Shown: positions 40,065 to 48,328 of the stretch, one piece after another | How the letters are laid out: every line of letters begins with the position of its first letter | Position numbering within the stretch: position 1 is the stretch's first letter | DNA from: Microbispora corallina | GTDB taxonomy: Bacteria; Actinomycetota; Actinomycetes; Streptosporangiales; Streptosporangiaceae | NCBI RefSeq assembly: GCF_016863035.1 | Contig: NZ_BOOC01000052.1 | Coordinates: 1-48,605 of the forward strand | Direction of reading: 5' to 3' | DNA length: 48,605 nucleotides | Translations under genes and position numbers: made by a program | Notes under the pieces: generated by a model | What the model saw: the letters and a program-made list of their open reading frames with translations, nothing else | Database searches by the model: none | What the model was told of the DNA's origin: nothing

Positions 40065-41012
40065 GTGGACGAGCAGGGACACGGCCGGAGATCGTTCCCG
40101 CCCGGTCCGCCGGACACGTACCTGGCCCGCATCGGCGAGACCCCGCTGCTGACCGCGGGGGAGGAGGCCGGGCTGGCGCGGCGGATCGAGGCGGGCGTGT
40201 ACGCCCGCCATCTGCTCGGCGAGGACCCCAGCCGACCGGACGCGGACGAGTTGGAGGCCGTGGCCGCCGACGGCCTGCGGGCACGCGACCATCTGATCCG
40301 GGCCAACCTCCGCCTGGTCGTGTCGATCGCCAGGCGGCACCTCCACCGGGGCGCGTCGCTTCCCGACCTGATCCAGGACGGCAACCTCGGCCTCATCGAG
40401 GCGGTGGACCGCTTCGACCACAGACGCGGCTTCCGCTTCTCCACCTGCGCCGCCTGGTGGATCCGTAAGGCGATCCAGAAGGGGCAGGAGACGAGCGGGC
40501 TCATCCGCATCCCGGGACACGTGCGGGACGAGATGTACCGGCTGGCCCGTGCAGAGGAGAGACTCACCGGCGAGACGGGTCACGCGCCGTCCGCGGAGCG
40601 CCTGGCCGCGGAGCTGGGGCGGCCGGTGGACCGCGTGCTGGCCTGGCGGCTGCTGGCGCGGGACTGCGTCGCCCTCGACGCCCGGCCGGCCGGCGGCCCT
40701 CCGTTCGCCGAGCCGTCCTCCGGGAGCGAACCCGTGGAGCACGCGGTCTGGGCCTGCCCGGAGGCGGCGATGGAGCAGGCCGCGCTGGCCGGCGCGCTCC
40801 GCTCGGCCACGGCCGCCCTCGCGCCCCGCCAGGCGCTGATCGTACGGCTGCGGTTCGGCCTCGACGGAACGACCGAACATACCCGGCGGGAGACGGCCGC
40901 GACGGTGGGGGTGCCGAGCGCGTGGATGGGCCGGCTGGAGCGCGAGTCGCTGGCCCGTATGCGCCACCACGCCGGTGGCAGGACGCTCGCCGTCTGGGCG
41001 GGCCGAGCCTGA
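40065..41012 (+). CDS. RNA polymerase sigma factor, RpoD/HrdB-related (group 2-like)
   Basis: 315 residues from GTG 40065 with GGAGGGG upstream. Region 1.2 (PPDTYLARIGETPLLTAGEEAGLARRIEAG), region 2 (ARDHLIRANLRLVVSIARRHLHRGASLPDLIQDGNLGLIEAVDRFDHRRGFRFSTCAAWWIRKAIQKG, the -10 reader), region 3 (RIPGHVRDEMYRLARAEERLTGETGHAPSAERLAAELG) and region 4 (LAPRQALIVRLRFGLDG...TAATVGVPSAWMGRLERESLARMR) are present. Region 4 is less canonical than in the housekeeping factor. As part of the hypoxia island it is probably an alternative primary-like sigma factor for stress or stationary phase. Confidence 0.92.
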   Translation: MDEQGHGRRSFPPGPPDTYLARIGETPLLTAGEEAGLARRIEAGVYARHLLGEDPSRPDADELEAVAADGLRARDHLIRANLRLVVSIARRHLHRGASLPDLIQDGNLGLIEAVDRFDHRRGFRFSTCAAWWIRKAIQKGQETSGLIRIPGHVRDEMYRLARAEERLTGETGHAPSAERLAAELGRPVDRVLAWRLLARDCVALDARPAGGPPFAEPSSGSEPVEHAVWACPEAAMEQAALAGALRSATAALAPRQALIVRLRFGLDGTTEHTRRETAATVGVPSAWMGRLERESLARMRHHAGGRTLAVWAGRA

Positions 41013-41036
41013 CCCAGTGCCTCACCACGCCGGTGG

Positions 41037-41081
41037 GGGACATCCGCCGCATGGGCCTGCCGAGCCCGGGCGGAAGGCCCT
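41037..41081. promoter_or_regulatory. DosR-like boxes upstream of gap
   Basis: GGGACATCCGCCGC (41037-41050, about 10 of 14) and GGGCGGAAGGCCCT (41068-41081, about 11 of 14 to the reverse complement), ending 106 bases before the GAPDH ATG. Weaker than the boxes before hsp20 and the ATPases. Confidence 0.4.
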
Positions 41082-41187
41082 CTCGCTGGGGGCTGTTACG
41101 CCCGTCCTCCCGGCACCTACGCCTCTACGGCCGTCTGATCGGGGCGGCGGACGATGGCGGCACCGCCAACTCTCCGGGAGGACCACC

Positions 41188-42174
41188 ATGAAGATCGGCA
41201 TAAACGGGTTCGGCAGGATCGGCAGGGCGGTGCTGCGGCGCGCGCTGCCGATGGGCATCGAGGTCGTGGCCGTCAACGACCTCACGGACGCGGCGACGCT
41301 CGCCCACCTGCTCAGGTTCGACTCCACGCACGGCCCTCTGAACGTGCCGGTGACGTCGACGGCCTCCTCCATCGAGGTGGACGGCCGCAGCATCCCGGTC
41401 ACCGCGCACAGCGACCCGGCCCACATCGACTGGGCCGGGTACGGCGCCGATGTCGTCGTCGAGGCCACGGGCAGGTTCCGCACGGGGGAGGACGCGGCCC
41501 GCCATCTCAAGGCCGGCGCCCGCCGGGTGCTGATCTCCGCCCCCGGCAGGAGCGTGGACGTGACGATCGTCCCCGGCGTCAATGACGCGGCCTACGACCC
41601 CCGCCTCCACCGGATCGTCTCCATGGCCTCCTGCACCACCAACTGCGTCGCGCCGATGGTTAAGGTGCTGCACGAGAACTTCGGCGTCGTCCACGGCTTC
41701 ATGACGACCGTGCACGCGTACACCGCCGACCAGCGGCTGCTGGACGCCCCGCACAAGGACCCACGCCGGGCCCGTTCGGCGGCCGTCAACATCGTCCCGA
41801 CCACGACCGGGGCCGCCCGCATGGTCGGCGAGGTGCTGCCCGAGCTCGCCGGCAGGCTGGACGGCGTCGCGCTGCGCGTCCCCGTCGAGGACGGCTCGCT
41901 CACCAACCTCGCCGTGGTCCTGGCCCGCCCGGCCGGGGTGGAGGAGGTCAACCGGGCCTTCGCCGAGGCCGCGGACGGGGAGCTGAAGGGCGTCCTGCGC
42001 TACAGCACCGACCCGCTCGTGTCCCGCGACATCGTGGGCGACCCCGCGTCCTGTGTGTTCGACTCCGCGCTGACCCAGGCGGACGGCGAGCTGACGAAGG
42101 TCTTCGGCTGGTACGACAACGAGTGGGGCTACGCCAACCGGCTCGTCGAGACGGCCGCCCGTATGGCCGGGTGA
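41188..42174 (+). CDS. gap: Glyceraldehyde-3-phosphate dehydrogenase
   Basis: 328 residues from ATG 41188 with GGGAGGA upstream. Oxidises glyceraldehyde-3-phosphate with NAD+ and phosphate in glycolysis. INGFGRIGRAVLRRAL (NAD-binding), catalytic Cys149 in SMASCTTNCVAPM, HAYTADQRLLDAPHKDPRRARSAAVNIVPTTTGAA, and FGWYDNEWGYANRLVE. Compact for a bacterial Gap (about 335), and probably a second, condition-specific copy, since glycolytic gap normally lies with pgk and tpi, which are absent here. The DosR-like boxes upstream suggest induction under low oxygen to sustain glycolytic ATP. Confidence 0.95.
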   Translation: MKIGINGFGRIGRAVLRRALPMGIEVVAVNDLTDAATLAHLLRFDSTHGPLNVPVTSTASSIEVDGRSIPVTAHSDPAHIDWAGYGADVVVEATGRFRTGEDAARHLKAGARRVLISAPGRSVDVTIVPGVNDAAYDPRLHRIVSMASCTTNCVAPMVKVLHENFGVVHGFMTTVHAYTADQRLLDAPHKDPRRARSAAVNIVPTTTGAARMVGEVLPELAGRLDGVALRVPVEDGSLTNLAVVLARPAGVEEVNRAFAEAADGELKGVLRYSTDPLVSRDIVGDPASCVFDSALTQADGELTKVFGWYDNEWGYANRLVETAARMAG

Positions 42175-42424
42175 CGGCCGGACGGACTCCGGGGGACGCG
42201 CGCCAGCTCGCCTCCGCAGAGGCGACCGGAACCGGCGTCCACGGGCTGGACCGGCGTGACGGCCTCCGGCTCCCGCGCCGCCGGGTCGGCGATGTGCCGC
42301 AGACCGGCCCGCCCCTCCTGCCCGCCCCTCCGTCCCGCCCGTGCGGCGGCGCGGGCCGAAGGTCCCCCGGCGGGGTGCCTTTGGCCCGCGGCGTCCCGGC
42401 ACTCCCGGGTGATCTGCTTGGGCC
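42175..42424 (+). promoter_or_regulatory. ATPase-operon leader with tandem DosR-like boxes
   Basis: No gene seen in these 250 bases. GGGCCGAAGGTCCC (42353-42366) is a full match to the reverse complement of GGGACCTTCGGCCC. GGTGCCTTTGGCCC (42374-42387) matches at 11 of 14 and starts 21 bases later. They end 38 bases before the first ATPase start. Confidence 0.65.
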
Positions 42425-44887
42425 ATGGACGTCACCGTGCGGGAGCCGGCCGGGCTGAGCGAGAAGACGGCGTCGGAGCGGCTGGCCGAGTGCGGGCCGA
42501 ACGAGCTCCCGCAGCCGCGACCGCCGCGCATGCCCGTCCGGGCCGCCCGCCAGCTCGCCGATCCGATGTCGGTCCTGCTGCTGATCGCCGGACTGGTCAC
42601 CCTGGCCGTCCTCGGCGAGGTCCCCGAGGGCGCGGCCATCCTGACCATCCTCCTCGTCAACGTCGTCATCGGCGTGAGCCAGGAGACGAGGGCCGACCAC
42701 GCCGTGCGGGCGTTGCGGACCCTCACCGCGCCCATGGCCGCGGTGGTCCGCGACGGCGTCGTACGGAGGGTCTCCGCCGCCGAGGTCGTGCCGGGCGACG
42801 TCGTCCGGGTCGCGGCCGGAGACCGCGTCCCCGCCGACGCGCGGCTGCTCAGGGCCGACGCGCTGGCCGTGGACGAGTCCACGCTCACGGGAGAGTCGCT
42901 GTCGTCCGTCAAGCGGGCCGCGGGAGCCGGCGCACCGGGCGGCATGCTCGCCGATCGCCACGACGAGCTGTTCGCCGGGACGCTCGTCGTCCGCGGCTCG
43001 GGCGTGGCCGAGGTGACCCGCACCGGCGCCCGGACCGAGATGGGGCGCATCGCCTCCGCACTGGGCGGCGTCAAGGGCCCGCTCGCGGCGGAGCTCGCCC
43101 AGGTGTCGCGGCGGATCGGCCTGGTCGCGGTCGTCGCGGGCGTCGTGATGATCCTTATCGGGCTGTCCCGGGTCCGGCGGGGCGAGGCGGCGCTTCTCGA
43201 CATCATCCTGGCCGGGGTGGCGCTGGCCATCGCCGCCGTGCCGGAGAGCCTGGCCGCCGCCGTCACCACCGCGCTCGCGCTCGGCTCGCAGCGCATGGCG
43301 GGGCTCGGTGTGATCGTCCGGCGGCTGTCCGCCATCGAGGCGCTGGGCGCGACCACCGTCATCGCCACGGACAAGACGGGCACGCTGACCACCGGCCACC
43401 TGACCGTGGCCGACCACCTCGCGGCGTCGGGAAGCGACCTGTGGCGGGCCGCTCAGCGCTGCAACGACGCCAGGGACGGCCTGGGGGACGCCGTCGACGT
43501 CGCCCTCGCCGCGGCCGCCGAGCGGCACGGGGTGCGGCCGCCGCCCGGTGAGGAACGCCTGGCCGCCCGGCCGTTCGACGCCGAGACGAGGTCGATGGCC
43601 GTGGTCACCACGGCGGGGACCGGTGCGGGCGGACCCCTGCTGACTGTCAAGGGTGCCCCGGAGGCGGTGCTCGCCCGGTGCGTCCCCGGCCCGGCGACCG
43701 AGCGGCTGGCACGCGCGGTGCCCGGGCTGGCGGACCGGGGACTTCGGGTGCTCGCGCTCGCCGAGAGCCACACCGCCGACCTGGACGCCGTGGACCTGCG
43801 CCCGCTCGGTTTGGTCGCGCTGCGCGACGAGATCCGCCCCTCGGCGTCGCGGGCGGTGGCGGACTGCCGCGCCGCCGGCATCCGCGTGGTGATGGTGACC
43901 GGCGACCACGCCGACACGGCCCGCGCCATCGCCGGGGAGGTGGGCATCGACGCCGACCCCGTCGTGACGGGCGCCGACCTCCAGGCTCTCCGCGGAGGCG
44001 ACCGTCCCGGACGGTTCGCCCTGCTGCGGGAGGCGGCCGTACTGGCCCGCGTCGACCCCGTCACCAAGCTCGACCTGGTGCGCGCCCTGCGCGCGGACGG
44101 CCAGGTCGTCGCGATGACCGGAGACGGTGTGAACGACGCCCCCGCCCTGCGCAACGCCGACGTCGGGGTGGCCATGGCCGGCGAGGAGGGGACCGACGTG
44201 GCCCGGGAGGCGGCCGCGGTCGTCGTCACCACCGGCGATCTCGGCACCGTCGTCGCGGGCGTGCGCGAGGGACGCCGGCTGCGCCACAACGTGGCCTCGA
44301 TGATCGGATACCTGCTCACCGGCAACCTCGCGGAGATCCTGATCGTCCTCACCGGCCTGGTCGCCTGGCCGGATCTGGTCGTGCCGCTGCTCCCCGTGCA
44401 GCTGCTGTGGATCAACCTGGTGCTGGACGGCATCCCCGCGATCGCGCTCGGCGTCGACCGGCCCGTCGGCGACCCGCTGGCTCTGCGCCCGCCCGCCGGC
44501 GGTCTGCTCTCCTGGCCGGTCCTGACCCGCGTCGCACTGCGCGCGGCGGCCGTCGGCGCGCTCGTCTTCGCGGCCGTCGAGGCCGCCCGCCGTCTCGGCT
44601 GGAGCGAGGAGCAGGTCCGCACCCAGGCCGTGCTCGCCCTGGTCCTCGCCCGGCTGACGCTCGCCTATGTCGTCAGGGCCCGCCGCCGGACCTTCGAGCG
44701 CGGCTGGTGGCGGGGCCGTTCCGTGTTCGTCGCGGTGACCGCCACCGCGGGGCTGCAGGCACTCGTGACGGCGGTCCCGGCGCTGGGCGCGCCGCTCGCC
44801 CTCGTGCCCCTGCCGCCCGCCGGCTGGGCGATGGCGCTGGGCGCCGCCGTCCTGTCCGCGCTCGCCCGCGATCTGGGCCGGCCATGA
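42425..44887 (+). CDS. P-type cation-transporting ATPase (P2/Ca2+-like, CtpF-type)
   Basis: 820-residue membrane pump. N-terminal cation-ATPase segment (GLSEKTASERLAECGPNELPQ), actuator TLTGES, phosphorylation site Asp316 in DKTGTLTTG, nucleotide-binding KGAPEAVLAR, hinge MVTGDHADTARAIAGEVGI and TGDGVNDAPALRNADVGVAM. Ten helices are expected. The membrane motif in helix 4 reads AVPESLAAAVT instead of the common PEGLPA, so the transported ion is uncertain. Mycobacterial CtpF is a DosR-regulated relative, which fits the strong boxes upstream. Its stop overlaps the start of the next ATPase. Confidence 0.92.
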   Translation: MDVTVREPAGLSEKTASERLAECGPNELPQPRPPRMPVRAARQLADPMSVLLLIAGLVTLAVLGEVPEGAAILTILLVNVVIGVSQETRADHAVRALRTLTAPMAAVVRDGVVRRVSAAEVVPGDVVRVAAGDRVPADARLLRADALAVDESTLTGESLSSVKRAAGAGAPGGMLADRHDELFAGTLVVRGSGVAEVTRTGARTEMGRIASALGGVKGPLAAELAQVSRRIGLVAVVAGVVMILIGLSRVRRGEAALLDIILAGVALAIAAVPESLAAAVTTALALGSQRMAGLGVIVRRLSAIEALGATTVIATDKTGTLTTGHLTVADHLAASGSDLWRAAQRCNDARDGLGDAVDVALAAAAERHGVRPPPGEERLAARPFDAETRSMAVVTTAGTGAGGPLLTVKGAPEAVLARCVPGPATERLARAVPGLADRGLRVLALAESHTADLDAVDLRPLGLVALRDEIRPSASRAVADCRAAGIRVVMVTGDHADTARAIAGEVGIDADPVVTGADLQALRGGDRPGRFALLREAAVLARVDPVTKLDLVRALRADGQVVAMTGDGVNDAPALRNADVGVAMAGEEGTDVAREAAAVVVTTGDLGTVVAGVREGRRLRHNVASMIGYLLTGNLAEILIVLTGLVAWPDLVVPLLPVQLLWINLVLDGIPAIALGVDRPVGDPLALRPPAGGLLSWPVLTRVALRAAAVGALVFAAVEAARRLGWSEEQVRTQAVLALVLARLTLAYVVRARRRTFERGWWRGRSVFVAVTATAGLQALVTAVPALGAPLALVPLPPAGWAMALGAAVLSALARDLGRP

Positions 44888-47448
44888 CGCCGGCCATGAC
44901 GGGGCTCACCGACGAGCAGGCCGCGGCGGTCCGGGCCGGGGTCGGCCCCAACGCGGTGCGCAGCCACCGGGCGCGCCCGGTCCCCGTGCTGGTCCGGCAG
45001 CTCCGCAGCCCGCTGCTGATGCTGCTGCTGGTCGCGGCCACCGTGTCGTTCTTCGTCGGGGAGCGGACCGACGCGGTGGTGATCGGGGTGATCGTCGCCC
45101 TGAGCGTCGGGCTGGGCTTCGCCAACGAGTACCGCGCCGAGCGGGCGGTGGAGGCGCTGCACGAGCACCTGCGCAGCAGGGCGCGCGTGCTGCGCGGCGG
45201 CACACTGGTCGAGCGTGACGTCACCGAGCTGGTCCCGGGCGACGTGGTCGAGCTGAGGCTGGGCGCCGTGGTCCCCGCCGACGTGGAGCTCGCCGAGGCC
45301 CGCGACCTCGAATGCGACGAGTCGGTGCTGACCGGGGAGTCGCTGCCGGTACGCAGGAAGGCGGGCGACACGGCGCTGATGGGCACGGTCGTCACGGCGG
45401 GAACCGGCACGGGGACCGTGTCCGGGACCGGGGTCCGTACGGCCTTCGGCGCGATCGCCGCGGGCCTCGGCGAACGGCACGCGGAGACGGCCTTCCAGAT
45501 CGGGCTGCGCCGGTTCTCCGGACTGCTGGTGTGGGTCGCCGCGGCGCTGACGGCCGGGGTGTTCGCCACCAACCTGGTCATGGGCCGCCCCCTGCTCGAC
45601 GCCATGCTGTTCTCGCTCGCCATCGCGGTCGGCGTCACCCCGCAGCTGCTGCCCGCCGTCGTCACCACCGGCCTCGCCACCGGGTCCCGCCGCCTCACCC
45701 GGCGGAAGGTGCTCGTGAAACGCCTGGTCGCCATCGAGGACCTCGCGGACGTCGAGGTGCTGTTCACCGACAAGACCGGCACCCTGACCCAGGCCGGGAT
45801 CGCCCTGCGCCAGGCCGTCCGCCCCGACGGGACCCTCGACCCCGGCGACCCGCACGGCCCGTTCCGCCTCGGGGTGCTGTGCGCGGACCCGCCCGGCTCC
45901 GGGCCGCTCGACGACGCCCTCCACGACGCCCTCCACGACGCCCTGAATGCAGGCCCGCGCGGTGCGGGCACGCTCATGAGGGAGTGGACGCCGGAGGGCT
46001 GGCGGCGGCTCGACGCCAAGCCGTTCGACCACGAGCGGCGCATGGCGTCGGTGCTGGTCGAGGGCCCCGAGGGCGAGCCGCTGACCATTGTCAAGGGCGC
46101 CCCGGAAGCGGTGCTGGCCCGCTGCCGTGCGGTGCCGCAGGAGTCGAGGGCCCTCGCCGAGCGGCTGTTCGCCGAGGGCGCCCGCCTCGTCGCGGTCGCG
46201 ATGCGTCCGGGTGTCCGCGAACTGGTGGAGTCCGGCCTCGACCTGGCCGGGTTCCTGGTGTTCAGCGACCCGCCCAAACCCGGAGTGGGGGAGGCGCTCC
46301 GGCGCCTGGCCGCGCTCGGGATCACCGTGAAGATCCTCACCGGCGACCACCCCGCTGTCGCGACCGGCCTGTGCGGGAAGATCGGCATGCCCGTCGCCGG
46401 GGTGCTGACCGGCGAGGAGGTCGAGTGGCTGGACGACGCCGCCCTGACGGAAGCCCTGCCGGCGACCACCGTGTTCGCGCGGGTGAGCCCCGAGCAGAAG
46501 GCCAGGATCGTGAGCGTCCAGCGAAGCGGCGGCCTGGACGTCGCCTACCTGGGCGACGGCGTCAACGACGCGCTCGCCCTGCACCGCGCGGACGTCGGCA
46601 TCTCCGTCGACACCGGGGCCGACGTCGCCAGGGACGCGGCCGACGTCGTCCTGCTGGAGAAGGACCTGGGCGTGCTCGCCGACGGCATCGTCGAAGGCCG
46701 CCGCATCTTCGCCAACACCGTCAAGTACCTCCTCATGGGGACGGCCAGCAACGTCGGCAACATGTTCTCCGCCGCGGCCGCCTCGGCGGTGCTGCCCTTC
46801 CTGCCGATGCTGCCGAGCCAGGTGCTGCTCAACAACCTGCTGTACGACGCCGGCCAGCTCGCCATTCCGGCCGACGCCGTCGACGCCGAGCAGATCGCCC
46901 GGCCCGCGCGCTTCGACCTCGGGCTCATCCGCCGCTTCATGCTGGTGTTCGGGCCGCTCAGCTCGATGTTCGACCTCGCCATGTTCACGCTGCTCCTGCG
47001 GGTCTTCCACACCGCGCCACCGCTGTTTCGCGCGTCCTGGTTCGTGGAGTCCCTCGCCACCCAGACCCTGGTGATCTTCATCGTCAGGACGCGGCGCACG
47101 CCGTTCTGGCGAAGCCGCCCGGCCACGGCCCTCGTGATCGCAGTTGGGGCCGTGGTGGCGGCCGGAGTCGCCCTGCCGTACGCGCCGTTCGCGTCCGAGC
47201 TGGGGCTGGCGCCCGTCCCGCCGGCGATCCTCGCCGCGATCGCCGTCGTCCTGGTCGGCTACCTGGTGCTGGTGGAGGTCGCCAAGCGGCGCTTCCGCAC
47301 GGCGCCCTCCCCTCGCCTGCGCCGCCGGCCGCCGCACCGCCGGGTGCACCGCCGGGCCACCCCGTTCAGCCGCGGGCTGCCGCCCCGGCCGGCCGGGGTG
47401 AGGTCCGTCAGGCGACGGGCTCCGGCAGGCAGAGGCCGAGCTGGCTGA
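44884..47448 (+). CDS. P-type magnesium-transporting ATPase (MgtA/P3B-like)
   Basis: 854 residues from ATG 44884, overlapping the previous stop (ATGA). P3B features: LGFANEYRAERAVEALHEHLRSRARVLRGG, CDESVLTGESLPVRRKAGD, AIAVGVTPQLLPAVVTTGLATGSRRL in helix 4 (characteristic of MgtA), Asp296 in DKTGTLTQAG, KILTGDHPAVATGLCGKIG, YLGDGVNDALALHRADVGISVDTG, and NMFSAAAASAVLPFLPMLPSQVLLNNLLYD. A small repeat (DALHDALHDALNAG) lies near residue 345. The C-terminus ends in an unusually Arg-rich tail of about 50 residues and overlaps the convergent SnoaL-like gene by 41 bases. Probably imports Mg2+; pairing with a second P-type pump in one operon is notable. Confidence 0.92.
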   Translation: MTPAMTGLTDEQAAAVRAGVGPNAVRSHRARPVPVLVRQLRSPLLMLLLVAATVSFFVGERTDAVVIGVIVALSVGLGFANEYRAERAVEALHEHLRSRARVLRGGTLVERDVTELVPGDVVELRLGAVVPADVELAEARDLECDESVLTGESLPVRRKAGDTALMGTVVTAGTGTGTVSGTGVRTAFGAIAAGLGERHAETAFQIGLRRFSGLLVWVAAALTAGVFATNLVMGRPLLDAMLFSLAIAVGVTPQLLPAVVTTGLATGSRRLTRRKVLVKRLVAIEDLADVEVLFTDKTGTLTQAGIALRQAVRPDGTLDPGDPHGPFRLGVLCADPPGSGPLDDALHDALHDALNAGPRGAGTLMREWTPEGWRRLDAKPFDHERRMASVLVEGPEGEPLTIVKGAPEAVLARCRAVPQESRALAERLFAEGARLVAVAMRPGVRELVESGLDLAGFLVFSDPPKPGVGEALRRLAALGITVKILTGDHPAVATGLCGKIGMPVAGVLTGEEVEWLDDAALTEALPATTVFARVSPEQKARIVSVQRSGGLDVAYLGDGVNDALALHRADVGISVDTGADVARDAADVVLLEKDLGVLADGIVEGRRIFANTVKYLLMGTASNVGNMFSAAAASAVLPFLPMLPSQVLLNNLLYDAGQLAIPADAVDAEQIARPARFDLGLIRRFMLVFGPLSSMFDLAMFTLLLRVFHTAPPLFRASWFVESLATQTLVIFIVRTRRTPFWRSRPATALVIAVGAVVAAGVALPYAPFASELGLAPVPPAILAAIAVVLVGYLVLVEVAKRRFRTAPSPRLRRRPPHRRVHRRATPFSRGLPPRPAGVRSVRRRAPAGRGRAG
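45912..45953 (+). repeat. 12-bp tandem repeat inside the MgtA-like gene
   Basis: GACGCCCTCCAC is repeated twice and followed by GACGCCCTGAAT, encoding DALHDALHDALN in the nucleotide-binding region of the pump. Confidence 0.8.
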
Positions 47449-47851
47449 GCAGTTCCAGCTGATCGTAGTAGTCCCGGTCGCTGATGATCAGCCCGTTCTC
47501 GATGGTGCACAACCCGGCGGCGCGAACCGCGATGCGGTTCCCGGTGGCCTCCAGCGCCGACCCGCCGGGCAGCAGGAACGGCCCGAGATGCGTGCCCGTC
47601 ATGACGTACTCGGAGACGGCCGAGACGGCCGGATCACAGACGGGGACCTTGCACCACGGGGTGAGACGCAGATCGGGAAAGGCCTGGAGCAGATGCTCGA
47701 AGTACCATCCGATCTGTTCGTGCCCCTCGGCCGTGCCCACCGGTCCGACGTAGACGGCGTCCCGGGCGAAGCATCGCTTGACTGCTTCGAGATCGTGATC
47801 GTTCAGAGCGTCGATCACGCGATCTTTCACTTCTCGAGCGGTGACCATCAT
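47408..47851 (-). CDS. SnoaL-like/NTF2-fold protein
   Basis: 147 residues starting at ATG 47851 or 47848. NTF2-like fold: VKDRVIDALNDHDLEAVKRCFARDAVYVGPVGTAEGHEQIGWYFEHLLQAFPDLRLTPW, then VSAVSEYVMTGTHLGPF and LCTIENGLIISDRDYYDQLELLSQLG. This is the SnoaL/ester-cyclase type; members bind polyketides or small hydrophobic compounds and many are uncharacterised. The gene stands alone, transcribed leftward, and its 3' end overlaps the end of the MgtA-like gene by 41 bases. Confidence 0.85.
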   Translation of the reverse strand: MMVTAREVKDRVIDALNDHDLEAVKRCFARDAVYVGPVGTAEGHEQIGWYFEHLLQAFPDLRLTPWCKVPVCDPAVSAVSEYVMTGTHLGPFLLPGGSALEATGNRIAVRAAGLCTIENGLIISDRDYYDQLELLSQLGLCLPEPVA

Positions 47852-47957
47852 CTTCGCTCCCCCGACGCGCGTATCACCGGCTCATACGACACCACGGTAA
47901 CGCGGCGCCCCCCGTCCGGCCCACACCCGCCTGCCGGGAAAGGCCGGACACGCGAAG

Positions 47958-47995
47958 CGGCGGCCTCGCCCCTTCACGAAAGGGCGAGGCCGCCG
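47958..47995 (-). terminator. Strong 14-bp stem terminator
   Basis: CGGCGGCCTCGCCC (47958-47971) and GGGCGAGGCCGCCG (47982-47995) pair perfectly around a 10-base loop. It lies about 100 bases downstream of the leftward small secreted-protein gene and upstream of the leftward SnoaL-like gene. Confidence 0.8.
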
Positions 47996-48087
47996 AGGTT
48001 CTCCAGGAGGCTCGTCCCGCCGTTCCCCTCGCCGGCGAGGGCGGACGGGGAGGATGGTCACCGAGCGGTCCGAGCGGCGAATCAGGC

Positions 48088-48105
48088 CGGTCTTTTAGAA
48101 GACCG
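48088..48105 (-). terminator. Small hairpin enclosing the stop codon of the secreted peptide gene
   Basis: CGGTCTT-TTAG-AAGACCG: a 7-bp perfect stem whose loop contains the TAA stop (48095-48097 on the minus strand). It could slow ribosomes or protect the 3' end of the message. Confidence 0.5.
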
Positions 48106-48328
48106 AGTCGTCCCAGTCCGGACAGGCGTTTCCGGCGACGAAAAGGTTCCAGGTGATGTCGTCCCAGTCGGAGCAGTTGTCCCCGAAGGACCCGAAGGAG
48201 CTGAAGCCGCCGCCCCATTCCGTGGGAGCGGTGGTCGCGGCGGCCGCGGTGGCGGTCGCGGCGAGGGCGCCACCGGCGAGCGCGGTACTGACGGCGAGTC
48301 CGGCGATGACCTTCGTGAGCTTGGGCAT
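48095..48328 (-). CDS. Tiny secreted protein with duplicated Cys-x-Asp-Trp-Asp-Asp motif
   Basis: 77 residues from ATG 48328, with GAGGGG upstream. A textbook signal peptide (MPKLTKVIAGLAVSTALAG, then Ala-rich to about residue 31) leaves a mature peptide of about 45 residues. That part has a Gly/Ser/Phe run (WGGGFSSFGSFG), then NCSDWDDITWN and NACPDWDDSVF. The two CxDWDD units probably form one disulfide and are strongly acidic. I do not recognise the family. It has its own AT-rich upstream region and a strong terminator, typical of an abundantly expressed small exported protein. Confidence 0.75.
   Translation of the reverse strand: MPKLTKVIAGLAVSTALAGGALAATATAAAATTAPTEWGGGFSSFGSFGDNCSDWDDITWNLFVAGNACPDWDDSVF

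Noticed and set aside
36992..40468. 1158-codon rightward frame opposite pflB and hsp20
   Set aside because: Val/Gly/Asp-rich antisense frame typical of high-GC genomes, without a recognisable domain.
5299..45953. The 12-mer CCTGAATGCAGG in both the TetX-like (about 5300) and MgtA-like (about 45942) low-complexity stretches
   Set aside because: Only two copies, both inside coding repeats in different frames and contexts; a chance similarity is the simplest reading.
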